Shown here piece by piece: positions 48,755 through 57,706 of a stretch of 64,000 nt of DNA; positions within the stretch are counted from its first letter, which is position 1; every line of letters begins with the position of its first letter. The stretch lies in contig JADKIC010000024.1 in the NCBI GenBank assembly GCA_016721435.1, positions 11,257 through 75,256 on the forward strand, read 5' to 3'. A program made the translations under genes and the position numbers. This DNA is from Bacteroidota bacterium (GTDB taxonomy: Bacteria > Bacteroidota > Bacteroidia > AKYH767-A > OLB10). The notes below the pieces were generated by a model. It was not told the DNA's origin and ran no database searches. It saw nothing but the letters and a program-made list of their open reading frames with translations.

Positions 48755-50626
48755 ATGAACTATCCGGAATATGATGTAATTGTGGTTGGCGCAGGTCATG
48801 CAGGTTGTGAAGCTGCTGCTGCTGCCGCCAATATGGGATCAAAAGTATTATTGATGACCATGAATATGCAAACGATAGCCCAAATGAGCTGTAACCCGGC
48901 GATGGGCGGTATCGCAAAGGGTCAAATTGTGCGGGAAATTGATGCTTTGGGGGGCTATTCAGGCATCGTAAGCGATCGAAGTGCTATTCAGTTTAGAATG
49001 TTAAACAGATCGAAAGGTCCCGCGATGTGGAGCCCCAGAACACAAAATGACCGTATGTTATTTGCTGCAGAATGGAGGAAAATGCTGGAGCAAACGCCCA
49101 ATGTGGACTTCTGGCAAGACATGGCGAATGGTATTGTAGTGGAGGATGGACGTGTTACCGGGGTTAATACTTCAATGGGATTAGTGTTTAAAACGAAGGC
49201 TGTAGTGCTAACAAATGGCACTTTTCTAAACGGCATTATTCATATCGGAGAGAAGCAGTTTGGAGGGGGTAGAACAGGTGAAAAGGCAGCAACAGGTATA
49301 ACAGAGCAGTTGGTTGGGCTTGGCTTTGAGAGCGGCCGGATGAAGACAGGAACCCCACCCCGATTAGATGGTCGATCCCTGGATTATTCGAAAATGGAAG
49401 TGCAGGAAGGAGATGCGGAGCCGGGTAAATTTAGCTTTACGGATACTCCAAAGCTTGTAAAACAGCGTCCATGCCATATCACCTATACCAACGAAAGAGT
49501 CCATGAAATACTCCGGACCGGCTTCGAACAATCTCCCATGTTTACCGGGCGGATTCAAGGCCTGGGTCCAAGGTATTGCCCAAGTATTGAAGATAAGATT
49601 AGCCGTTTTGCGGAACGGGATCGGCATCAACTTTTTGTTGAACCGGAAGGCTGGGAAACGGTCGAAATTTATGTGAATGGATTTTCATCCTCCCTACCCG
49701 AAGATGTTCAATACAAAGCTTTGAAACTGATCGCTGGTTTTGAAAACTGCAAGATGTTTCGCCCGGGCTATGCCATCGAGTACGATTACTTCCCACCAAC
49801 GCAATTGACCCATACGCTTGAAACGAAGCTCGTGGAGGGTCTCTATTTTGCCGGACAGATCAATGGAACCACCGGATACGAAGAAGCGGCCTGCCAGGGT
49901 TTAATGGCTGGTATCAATGCGCACCGGAAAGTGAACGGTCTTTCGTCTATTGTACTTGGCAGGTCTGATGCTTATATCGGAGTTCTTATTGATGACTTAA
50001 TCACAAAAGGTACGGAAGAACCTTACCGTATGTTTACAAGTCGCGCTGAATTCAGAACTTTATTGCGTCAGGATAATGCAGATCTGAGATTAACGCCTTT
50101 AGGGTATGAAATTGGGCTTGCAAGTTTGGATAGATTTGAGGTTGTAAAATCAAAAGATATTGATTATCAAAGAGTTATAAAAATAATGCGCGAAACATCA
50201 TTTTCTCCGGAAGAAGTAAATCCTTGGTTGGAGGAAATAGGAACAGACCCAATCCGACAAAAATTGCGAATGATTAATATACTCACTCGTCCACAAGTTG
50301 GACTTTTTGACATGATTTCAAATGTTGAATCAGTGAGAAATTTGATAGGGGCGATATCGAATGATCCTGCGGTAATCGAACAAGCAGAGATAAATGTAAA
50401 GTATGAAGGCTATATTGAGCGTGAATTTGACCTGGCACAAAAGATGAATAGATTGGAGGATGTACGGATCTTCGATGATTTAAATTACGATGAAGTAAAA
50501 AGTTTAAGTGCAGAGGGACGTCAAAAGATGGCCAAAATTCGCCCTAAAACCCTGGGACAGGCAAGCAGGATATCCGGAGTTAGCCCTGCGGATATCTCGA
50601 TCTTAATGGTTCATCTGGGCAGATAA
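48755..50626 (+). CDS. mnmG: tRNA uridine-5-carboxymethylaminomethyl modification enzyme MnmG
   Basis: FAD-dependent partner of MnmE in the modification of wobble uridine 34 in several tRNAs. The 623-residue length is normal. Motifs: the FAD dinucleotide-binding VVGAGHAGCEAAAAAANMG near the N-terminus, MSCNPAMGGIAKGQIVREID (family-specific), the FAD/NAD region GGGRTGEKAATGITEQL, the C-terminal FAD segment FAGQINGTTGYEEAACQG, and the MnmE-binding helical C-terminus. The frame is intact. mnmG (gidA) lies next to the origin in several bacterial groups. Here it is bracketed by two parS-like sites. Confidence 0.97.
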   Translation: MNYPEYDVIVVGAGHAGCEAAAAAANMGSKVLLMTMNMQTIAQMSCNPAMGGIAKGQIVREIDALGGYSGIVSDRSAIQFRMLNRSKGPAMWSPRTQNDRMLFAAEWRKMLEQTPNVDFWQDMANGIVVEDGRVTGVNTSMGLVFKTKAVVLTNGTFLNGIIHIGEKQFGGGRTGEKAATGITEQLVGLGFESGRMKTGTPPRLDGRSLDYSKMEVQEGDAEPGKFSFTDTPKLVKQRPCHITYTNERVHEILRTGFEQSPMFTGRIQGLGPRYCPSIEDKISRFAERDRHQLFVEPEGWETVEIYVNGFSSSLPEDVQYKALKLIAGFENCKMFRPGYAIEYDYFPPTQLTHTLETKLVEGLYFAGQINGTTGYEEAACQGLMAGINAHRKVNGLSSIVLGRSDAYIGVLIDDLITKGTEEPYRMFTSRAEFRTLLRQDNADLRLTPLGYEIGLASLDRFEVVKSKDIDYQRVIKIMRETSFSPEEVNPWLEEIGTDPIRQKLRMINILTRPQVGLFDMISNVESVRNLIGAISNDPAVIEQAEINVKYEGYIEREFDLAQKMNRLEDVRIFDDLNYDEVKSLSAEGRQKMAKIRPKTLGQASRISGVSPADISILMVHLGR

Positions 50627-50646
50627 GTGCGCAATTACCTGTCATT

Positions 50647-50660
50647 GTTTCACGTGGAAC
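50647..50660. other. parS-like site 2 (GTTTCACGTGGAAC), just after mnmG
   Basis: An exact second copy of the 14-mer lies 20 bp after the mnmG stop. The outer base gives TGTTTCACGTGGAAC, 15 of 16 positions of a common parS variant. Weaker relatives lie in the next gene: GTTTCACATGAAAC at 51338-51351 and GTTTCACGTGTCAC at 51963-51976. Confidence 0.7.
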
Positions 50661-50661
50661 T

Positions 50662-51077
50662 AACCGTTATAAAAGTGTTGTCTCTTGATGAATTGATAGA
50701 ATGTCGAATTATAACTGGTTTTTGAACCGTTAGAAAAGTGTCTTCTGATCGGTATAATACGGATTAGAATTAAAAATGGACATCTTAATCAACCGTTAGA
50801 AAAGTGTCTTCTGAAGCGCAAAATTGATAGATGGCCGGTAGTTTAGATCATTTGAAGGAAGGGATAAGGTGCTGTCCCTGTCAAAAATGAAGGTTGTACC
50901 TGTTAAGAGCTAAGCTACCTGAGTCGTTTGCCTGAACGGAATTATTATATTGGTGGATCAAAGTGTAAAAGCATGAGTTATATCTTGTTAAAAGGGATCG
51001 GAATCGTGTAAAAGTGAACTTTTATAGAGATATTTAGACTATCCGTACCCGTTATAGGAGACCGTTAGTAAAGTGTT
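50662..51077. repeat. Phased ACCGTTAGAAAAGTGT repeats in a 630-bp non-coding region
   Basis: AACCGTTATAAAAGTGT begins at 50662, AACCGTTAGAAAAGTGT at 50725 and 50791, and GACCGTTAGTAAAGTGT at 51060. The spacings are 63, 66 and 269 bp (the last close to four more periods). Shorter AAAGTGT/AAAAGTG elements occur near 50960 and 51010. No gene fits between 50627 and 51259. The repeats start directly after parS-like site 2. Function unknown. Confidence 0.85.
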
Positions 51078-51259
51078 TTCTATAGGCAATTAGGAGTTAT
51101 TCCGGGGAAATATCGGATGGAAGAAATCTCGTTTAAAGAAATTCATGTTCATGTATCCCATTCAGCCGGTATAAAACAGAAGAGAAAGAAGCCATATTAT
51201 CTATATAAATTGTACATTTATACTCTGAAAACGACTAACGTTAACGCATAACCGAATAT

Positions 51260-52153
51260 ATGTCCGAATTGCTGAATCTTTGCCCTGCCTGTAATGCTTC
51301 TACCTTTATTCCTTACTTGGAAGTTAAGGACCATTCGGTTTCACATGAAACATTTCAATTGGTGGAATGTACCTCTTGCGGTTTAGTATTTACAAATCCC
51401 CGCCCGGAACCGGAAGCAATTGGTAAATATTATAAATCAGAGGAATATATCAGCCATACCAACAGTTCTTCCGGACTAATGAATAAGGCCTACCAGCTGG
51501 CTAGAAAGCGAGCCATTGTAGGGAAAATGAAAGTACTGGAGTCCATGAACGCTGATCCCCGAATGCTGCTCGATTATGGCTGTGGAACAGGGGAGTTTCT
51601 GGCTGCTGCTAAGGCAAAAGGATGGGTTTGCGCCGGTCTTGAGCCCGATGAAGGTGCTCGTAGTCAAGCAAGGAAAAACTATTCGTTGAATGTGGAGGAT
51701 CCTGAACATTTAAAAAACCTTCCCTCGGGGCAATTTGGAGCGATCACACTCTGGCATGTGCTGGAACATGTTCACGATCTGCAGGAAACAGTGAAACAAT
51801 TGCGGCGCTGTCTGAGCACGAAAGGCGTGTTGATTATAGCAGTTCCCAATAGAACATCGCACGATGCAGAAGTATACGGACCTTATTGGGCGGCTTATGA
51901 TGTCCCGCGGCACCTCTATCATTTTAGTAAAAAGCCCATGCTGCAATTGATCGAAAAAGCAGGTTTCACGTGTCACAGCGTGCAGCCCCTCTTCTTCGAT
52001 CCGTATTATATTGCCTTGCTAAGCGGTAAGTATAAAAATGGGTCCTCTAACCCGGTGACCGCTGCATTTACCGGACTGCAAACAACACTTAAGGGAAAAA
52101 AGGATATAGAGAAGAATTCTTCCTTGCTGTATATTTTTAAAGTGGCAAAATGA
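51260..52153 (+). CDS. Zinc-ribbon class I SAM methyltransferase
   Basis: A 297-residue protein. An N-terminal zinc ribbon (LCPACNAS ... CTSCGLVF, four cysteines) is followed by NPRPEPEAIGKYYKSEEYISH, the SAM-binding LLDYGCGTGEFLAAAKAKGW (about residues 94-113), the acidic turn LEPDEG and the LWHVLEHVHD motif. This is the pattern of methyltransferases acting on sugars, lipids or small molecules in cell-envelope or natural-product pathways; the substrate is not known. It is the first gene after the repeat region. Two weak parS-like sequences lie inside it. Confidence 0.85.
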   Translation: MSELLNLCPACNASTFIPYLEVKDHSVSHETFQLVECTSCGLVFTNPRPEPEAIGKYYKSEEYISHTNSSSGLMNKAYQLARKRAIVGKMKVLESMNADPRMLLDYGCGTGEFLAAAKAKGWVCAGLEPDEGARSQARKNYSLNVEDPEHLKNLPSGQFGAITLWHVLEHVHDLQETVKQLRRCLSTKGVLIIAVPNRTSHDAEVYGPYWAAYDVPRHLYHFSKKPMLQLIEKAGFTCHSVQPLFFDPYYIALLSGKYKNGSSNPVTAAFTGLQTTLKGKKDIEKNSSLLYIFKVAK

Positions 52154-52345
52154 TCAAATAAACGTAGTACAGAATATTCAATAGACGGAAGAATAACAAT
52201 GTGGGAACGCGGATTAAGCGGATGTAGAGATTCGCGCGGATTTATTGGATACTAATTTCGGAAGGGATTTTAATTCATATTGAGTAGAGTTTTTATTAAG
52301 AGATAGTTATTTTGAATTCATTTCCCTGCTGAAATAGGACATAAT

Positions 52346-52792
52346 ATGAATATAAGACCATATATAAGCACGGACCAAAACGCGATAATTCAACTGTTCA
52401 AATTGAATACGCCAACGTATTTTTCGCCCGATGAGGAAAGGGACTTGCTTGAATATCTTGAACGCTATAGTGCCAATTATTATGTGATAGAAGATGATTC
52501 TACCATCGCAGGATGTGGAGGAATTAATATTTCAGAAGACGGGAAAACAGGAACGATCAGCTGGGATATATTCCATCCCCAACATCAGAGAAAAGGATGG
52601 GGAACCCAATTGTTGAACTATCGCTTACAGAAACTTGCGGAGAATAAAAAAATTGAAAAAATTATAGTAAGGACATCACAACTTACATTCAGTTTTTATG
52701 AGAAAAATGGGTTCGTGCTGGTAGAAACAGTGACTGATTATTGGGCCCCCGGATTTGATTTGTATCGTATGGAATATGTTCACAAAATCTAG
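52346..52792 (+). CDS. GNAT-family N-acetyltransferase
   Basis: A 148-residue acetyltransferase. The GNAT core is visible as IAGCGGINISEDGKTGTISW (strand pair), the acetyl-CoA pyrophosphate loop HQRKGWGTQLLNYRLQKL (Q/RxxGxG/A type) and the C-terminal FYEKNGFVLVETVTDYWAPG. The substrate is unknown. The gene stands alone. The 190-bp gap before it contains a diverged GGAACGCGGATTAAGCGGAT-type intergenic repeat near 52205. Confidence 0.9.
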   Translation: MNIRPYISTDQNAIIQLFKLNTPTYFSPDEERDLLEYLERYSANYYVIEDDSTIAGCGGINISEDGKTGTISWDIFHPQHQRKGWGTQLLNYRLQKLAENKKIEKIIVRTSQLTFSFYEKNGFVLVETVTDYWAPGFDLYRMEYVHKI

Positions 52793-52987
52793 TTCCTGAA
52801 AGTTCTTTTTTTTAAACACGACACAGCAAGACCTATGTTAAAGTGAGGATTAATCCCGGTGAAAAACTGCCAAATGATCTATCGGCTGAGCTTATAGGTT
52901 CTCAACGATTTGCTTTTAATAACTATTTCATTTCTACCCTTTAACATTATTTTACTGTACTACCTTTACATAAAATTAAACCATACC

Positions 52988-54038
52988 ATGAAGAAAATTT
53001 TACTCCTCCTTATTGGATTATCACCACTAGTTCTAAATGCTCAAATCACGATCAATAGCAGCCATCTCCCTACAGTCGGACATAGTTTTGTAGATGCTAT
53101 TGACGATACTTATAGTGCCCCAATTCTTCCGGGAGGCGCAAACCAAAACTGGAACTATACCACTTTGCAAAATTTAGATCAGGATACTACCACCTTTATC
53201 GCGGCGGCCACTACACCTTATGGACCAACAAATTTTCCATCTTCTAATATGGCTATACATACGCCTGAAGACAGCCTCTATCTCTATGTAACTACGAATA
53301 CAGGTGGACTTTATATCGATGGTTATTATTTTTATACCAGTCAGGCACCCTTTGGTCAAAATGCGATCCCCTTTCAGCCCTTCTTATCTTTTCATCCCCA
53401 CACCATTTACCTATCTCGATACGCAAACCAGTTATTATAAATATGTCATCGATATTGATACAGCGCTCCCGTATATCCGCTTTGTGCATCAGGTCAATCA
53501 GGCTTTCGTTGGAGATGGATATGGAGCATTGCAGTTACCCACGGCTACCTACCCCAACACACTGCGAATAAAAGCCACGGAGACCATCATCGATTCCTTG
53601 CTGGCAGATACCATTGGTAATGGTTCTTATTTCATGATTGATCCTCCTACCGTTTCTCAACAGTCCAGCTATTATTGGCTGCAAGCTGCACAGCCGGTCA
53701 TCCTACTTACGATTTCCGCTGATAGTTTGGGAACGACGGGTGAAAGTTCCAGCTATGTCCTTTCTTCAACAACATCCGTTCAGGAACCACAACCGGAAAC
53801 GAAAGCTAACGTTAATTTGTATCCGAATCCTGCCAACGGATTAGTAAATGTCACGCTGTTGAAAGAAGGAACCTCGAACACGATTTTCAGACTTTTTGAT
53901 ATGCAAGGCCGTGTGATACGTGAAACATCGCTGGAAGGCATCCAACAGTATGGCTTCTATGTGAATCAACTTGAACGGGGTGTTTATCTCTGGACAATAG
54001 ACGATGCCGGTTCACAGGGAAAGCTGGTTATAGAATAG
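52988..54038 (+). CDS. T9SS cargo protein of unknown function, frameshifted
   Basis: The start is placed at 52988 (MKKILLLLIGLSPLVLNAQ, signal peptide), not at the longer frame from 52910. The mature protein is strand-rich (NWNYTTLQNLDQDTTTFIAA) with no recognised domain before the type A sorting domain NLYPNPANGLVNVTL...FRLFDMQGRVIRETS...GVYLWTIDDAGSQGKLVIE. The frame changes near 53385-53405; the join leads into TPFTYLDTQTSYYKYVID. About 350 residues after correction. It is exported to the surface or medium through the type IX system. Confidence 0.8.
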
Positions 54039-54284
54039 TTTATTCGTTTTTGCCGGAAGGGTATATTTTTCGAATCGAAGACAATTCGGTTTGAGTAGTG
54101 ATGTTATGTTTGCTTGTAATCTGCGGAAACCCATTAGTTATTGTTCCCGGAATACAGTTTAGTATATAGTTATATCGCGATATGAGGAAGATCATTTTAT
54201 TATCAGCTTAATTTTTGCAGTTTTGATGAACGCTACGGGACAAACTTGTTTCCGCACACACTCTTTTCTGTTACTGCTTCTATT

Positions 54285-54857
54285 ATGAACCGACCGCTCT
54301 ATGTCCGCTATGCGCTGCCATTCCTGCAATGGTATCTGCTGATGATTCTGGCGACCATTTTTATCGATTATATTCTTCATCGCTTAGGAATGGTATATAT
54401 TGGACGTTATCTTGGTTATGTCGGAACGGCTACTATACTATTGTCATTTATCTACTCCTTACGGAAAAGACAATATATAAAGGCAGGCTCACCCAAGAAT
54501 TATCTTAAATGGCATGAGTACATGGCCTGGGGCGGTGCGGTAATGATATTAGTTCATGCAGGAGTTCATTTTAATGCAATTCTTCCATGGTTGGCTGTGC
54601 TCATGTTACTGATAGCTGTTGCCAGTGGCTTAGTGGGAAAATTTTTACTGAAGAAGGCGAACGAAACGTTTAAAGAAAAAAAGATTGCCTTAGCGAAAGA
54701 GGGTTTGACTAAGGAAGAAATAGAAAAGAAATTATTTATTGACACGGTCACTGTCGACATCATGAAGAAATGGCGGGTGGTGCATCTCCCCATTTCTTTA
54801 CTCGTCGGGTTGTTATCCCTCTTACACATCATCAGCACCTTTATCTACTCCAAATGA
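54285..54857 (+). CDS. Four- or five-helix membrane protein paired with a decaheme cytochrome
   Basis: A 190-residue integral membrane protein (start MNRPLYVRYALPF). It has hydrophobic segments near residues 13-33, 43-60, 78-100 and 165-185. Histidines sit in or beside them (YILHRLG, WHEYMAWGG, VHAGVHF, VVHLPISL, LLHIISTF), which could ligate hemes as in cytochrome b or ferric-reductase-like proteins. A charged helical loop (KKANETFKEKKIALAKEGL) separates the last segments. No exact family is named. Its TGA overlaps the next gene's ATG (ATGA), so it is the probable membrane partner of the multiheme cytochrome. Confidence 0.65.
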   Translation: MNRPLYVRYALPFLQWYLLMILATIFIDYILHRLGMVYIGRYLGYVGTATILLSFIYSLRKRQYIKAGSPKNYLKWHEYMAWGGAVMILVHAGVHFNAILPWLAVLMLLIAVASGLVGKFLLKKANETFKEKKIALAKEGLTKEEIEKKLFIDTVTVDIMKKWRVVHLPISLLVGLLSLLHIISTFIYSK

Positions 54858-55789
54858 ATAAGTGGATCGTATATGGTATTTTATTCATATGCATACTGTT
54901 GATGTATTGGTTTCCGCATGCGATGATCAATCCGGGTCAATTGGTAGAAGGACACCGGCAACTCGACAACGAGTGTTCAGCCTGTCACGATGCCTTTCGG
55001 GGAATCTCCACTACGAAATGTATCTCCTGTCATCAATTGGAAAACATTGGCAAGGACAGTACTGCTCCGGCTCAAGACAGACAGCTGAAAGAAAAAATAC
55101 TGTTCCACGATAAACTGGTAGTAAAGGAATGTACCAACTGTCATAGTGATCATCAGGGCCTGCATCCACCCGTAGGTGTTGCCCGGTTCAACCACGAATT
55201 CTTATCTCCTTCCGATCAGGGAAAATGCAGTTCCTGTCACAATAGACCGGAAGATAAATTACATCAGCTTTTTACTTCCGAATGCAAATCTTGCCATACT
55301 ACCGCCGACTGGAAAAAGGGAGCAAGTTTTAACCATGGACTTCTTTCCGTCAATGCACTTAATAATTGCAGTTCCTGTCATGCGAAGCCGCAAGACAACA
55401 TGCATAACTTTACGCAAGAGAATTGTACGAGTTGCCACGATACTTCACACTGGAAGCCTTCTACATTTGAGCATAGCAGGTACTTTGTTCTCGACAGAGA
55501 TCACAACGTGAAATGTGAAACCTGCCATACCGAAAATAATTTTAAAGCGTATACGTGCTACGGATGCCATGAACATACTCCGGCCAAAATTCGTTCAGAG
55601 CATATGGAAGAAGGAATTACCAATTTTGAAAACTGCGTCCGTTGTCATAAAAGTGCTGACGAACATGATATTCGCATGGGAGAAGGAAGCGGTAGTAAGC
55701 AACTCAATGAACAGGAGAAGCAGCAGGTGAAAGGATATATTGAAAAGCAAGGTAAAAAGAAAGAGAAGGACCGTGAAGACAATGATTGA
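54854..55789 (+). CDS. Decaheme c-type cytochrome
   Basis: A 311-residue protein starting MNKWIVYGILFICILLMYWF, an uncleaved or cleaved N-terminal signal anchor. Ten CxxCH heme-binding motifs follow in order: CSACH, CISCH, CTNCH, CSSCH, CKSCH, CSSCH, CTSCH, CETCH, CYGCH, CVRCH. The spacing and repeated W-K/FxH patterns (TADWKKGASFNH, TSHWKPSTFEH) resemble cytochrome c3/c7-type multiheme proteins that form electron wires. The charged tail (EKQQVKGYIEKQGKKKEKDRED) has no heme motif. It probably accepts electrons from the upstream membrane protein and passes them through the periplasm; the terminal acceptor is unknown. Confidence 0.92.
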   Translation: MNKWIVYGILFICILLMYWFPHAMINPGQLVEGHRQLDNECSACHDAFRGISTTKCISCHQLENIGKDSTAPAQDRQLKEKILFHDKLVVKECTNCHSDHQGLHPPVGVARFNHEFLSPSDQGKCSSCHNRPEDKLHQLFTSECKSCHTTADWKKGASFNHGLLSVNALNNCSSCHAKPQDNMHNFTQENCTSCHDTSHWKPSTFEHSRYFVLDRDHNVKCETCHTENNFKAYTCYGCHEHTPAKIRSEHMEEGITNFENCVRCHKSADEHDIRMGEGSGSKQLNEQEKQQVKGYIEKQGKKKEKDREDND

Positions 55790-56033
55790 TCGGTTTTCTG
55801 AAGATGTGCTGTTTAGGCAATAAGTATAGCTTAATAATTGACTTAGAAAATTCTGAGAACCTTCACCGTTTCTATATGCCATTCGTTATTAATTTGAAGG
55901 GTAACCGCGGTTTCAGTACGACTTAATTATTCAAAGTAACAGCTCCTGCTTTTCAAAAAGGAAATATCGAACAAGCTCAAATCATTTTTTATAGCCACTA
56001 GTAACAAAAAGAATTTTTCACCAAATTTGTAGT

Positions 56034-57357
56034 ATGTCTAAACATCTCTATCTATTCCTTACACTCATCGTTTTAAGCTTTCAAATTCAGGCGCAAATAC
56101 CACACCCTGCACTAGTGGGCTATTGGCAAAACTGGAACGATGTAAGCGCTCCGTATATTCCGATTGATCAGGTCGACAACAGGTACAATGTCATTGAGGT
56201 CTCTTTCGCTATTCCTCAGTTTGGTACCGACTATAGAATGGAGTTTATTCCGGACCAGGGAACTCCGGCAGCATTTATTTCTAAAATACAGACGCTCCAG
56301 TCGCAGGGAAAGAAGGTGCTGATCAGCATCGGTGGTGCAACAGCTCCTGTGTCATTAAATAATGTGGTGGAGCGAGATAGTTTTATAAATTCCATGACTC
56401 GCATTCTCACCAACTATGGTTTTGATGGAATGGACATCGATCTGGAAGGAAGTTCACTTGCACTGACAGGAGGAACTATTAATGCGCCTGTTGACCCGCC
56501 CGTAATACATCTGGTGGAAGCAGTAAAGCAAATTATGGACAATTACCGCATCAACTTTAACAGGAAAAATGTTGCTGACCATGGCTCCCGAAACGGCTTT
56601 TGTACAGGGCGGGATGTCTGCTTTTGGAAGTATCTGGGGTGCTTATCTGCCCGTGATTCATGCGCTTCGTGATTCCATGGATCTTCTCCAGGTGCAACTT
56701 TATAACAGTGGCTCCATGTATGGAATAGATGGGGGAATTTATACACAGGGTACTGCCGATTTTATTGTGGCCATGACTGAAGCCGTCATACAGGGATTCA
56801 CTACCGGAGGAGGCGCTTTCGCAGGATTACCTGCATCGAAGGTGGCGGTGGGATTACCGGCCTGCAGTTCGGCTGCCGGAGGCGGATTTACGGATACGGC
56901 TACCGTTAGTTCGGCTATGCGTTATCTCCTCGGACAAGGATCTGCTCCGGGAAGTTATACGTTGACGAATGCTACGGGTTATCCCGGTCTGGGAGGAATG
57001 ATGACATGGAGTATCAATTGGGACGCGACAACGACTTGCGGAGGTGTTTATGAGTATGCTGAAAATTTCGAACGGATTTTTGGATCTTCGACCACCTCTA
57101 TTCAGGAAAATTCCTTCATGCAATCACCACAACTTTATCCAAACCCATCAACAGGCGATGTATTTATAGTGATTCCTGAAAATTTTATATCCGGAAGTCG
57201 CTTTTTGATAATGGATGCACAAGGAAGAATTGTTCTCGAGGAACGATTTGAAGGATCTGGGCCGATACAGTTGCATGTAAAAGAATTAAATCGGGGAGTG
57301 TATTTCTGGTGGATGGAGGGTTATTCGGGAAAAATTTTGTTGGAAGGAAGGAAATAG
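56034..57357 (+). CDS. GH18 chitinase-like enzyme with T9SS sorting domain, frameshifted
   Basis: A secreted glycoside hydrolase family 18 enzyme. It has a signal peptide (TLIVLSFQIQAQ), the barrel start VGYWQNWND, the SxGG motif VLISIGGATAP and the catalytic DGMDIDLEG (DxxDxDxE). Later strands follow: TMAPETAFVQGG, LLQVQLYNSG and GMMTWSINWD. The C-terminal type A sorting domain is LYPNPSTGDVFIVIP...FLIMDAQGRIVLEERF...GVYFWWMEGYSGKILLEGRK. One extra A near 56562 splits it; removing it joins NFNRKMLLTMAPE. It probably degrades chitin or related beta-1,4-N-acetylglucosaminides outside the cell. Confidence 0.93.
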
Positions 57358-57706
57358 TAGAAAGTCTGTAATTTTAGAAACTGATTTTAAGTTAATGGGC
57401 GACCACGACATGTTTAAATGATCATTCCACCCTATTACCCATTTTCATTTGTTCTAAGCACTTTATTTTAGGATAGCTTTGGTCTATTTTTCTAATATCC
57501 ATAGAGTTAACACCGCATGAACTCCAATTTTGGGATCACCATTTATTGTTCACGGGTTATCGAATCAACGTGGCTGATTCAAATAAATGATCATTCATTC
57601 ATCTTTCATCGTGGTTTAGTTTAAGGCAAAACGGGATGCAACCTTCACGAAAGTTCTACGTAAAATATTTCGATTCAAAAAACCCGTAAGACCATAAAAT
57701 TTCCAT
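57358..57706. other. Gap of about 350 bp without a supported gene
   Basis: AT-rich sequence between two T9SS cargo genes. There is no repeat, hairpin or convincing small gene; a promoter for the next gene is assumed. Confidence 0.5.

Noticed and set aside
50662..51077. CRISPR array
   Set aside because: Only three or four repeats with imperfect identity, 43-bp or much longer spacers, no palindromic repeat ends and no cas genes anywhere in the window.
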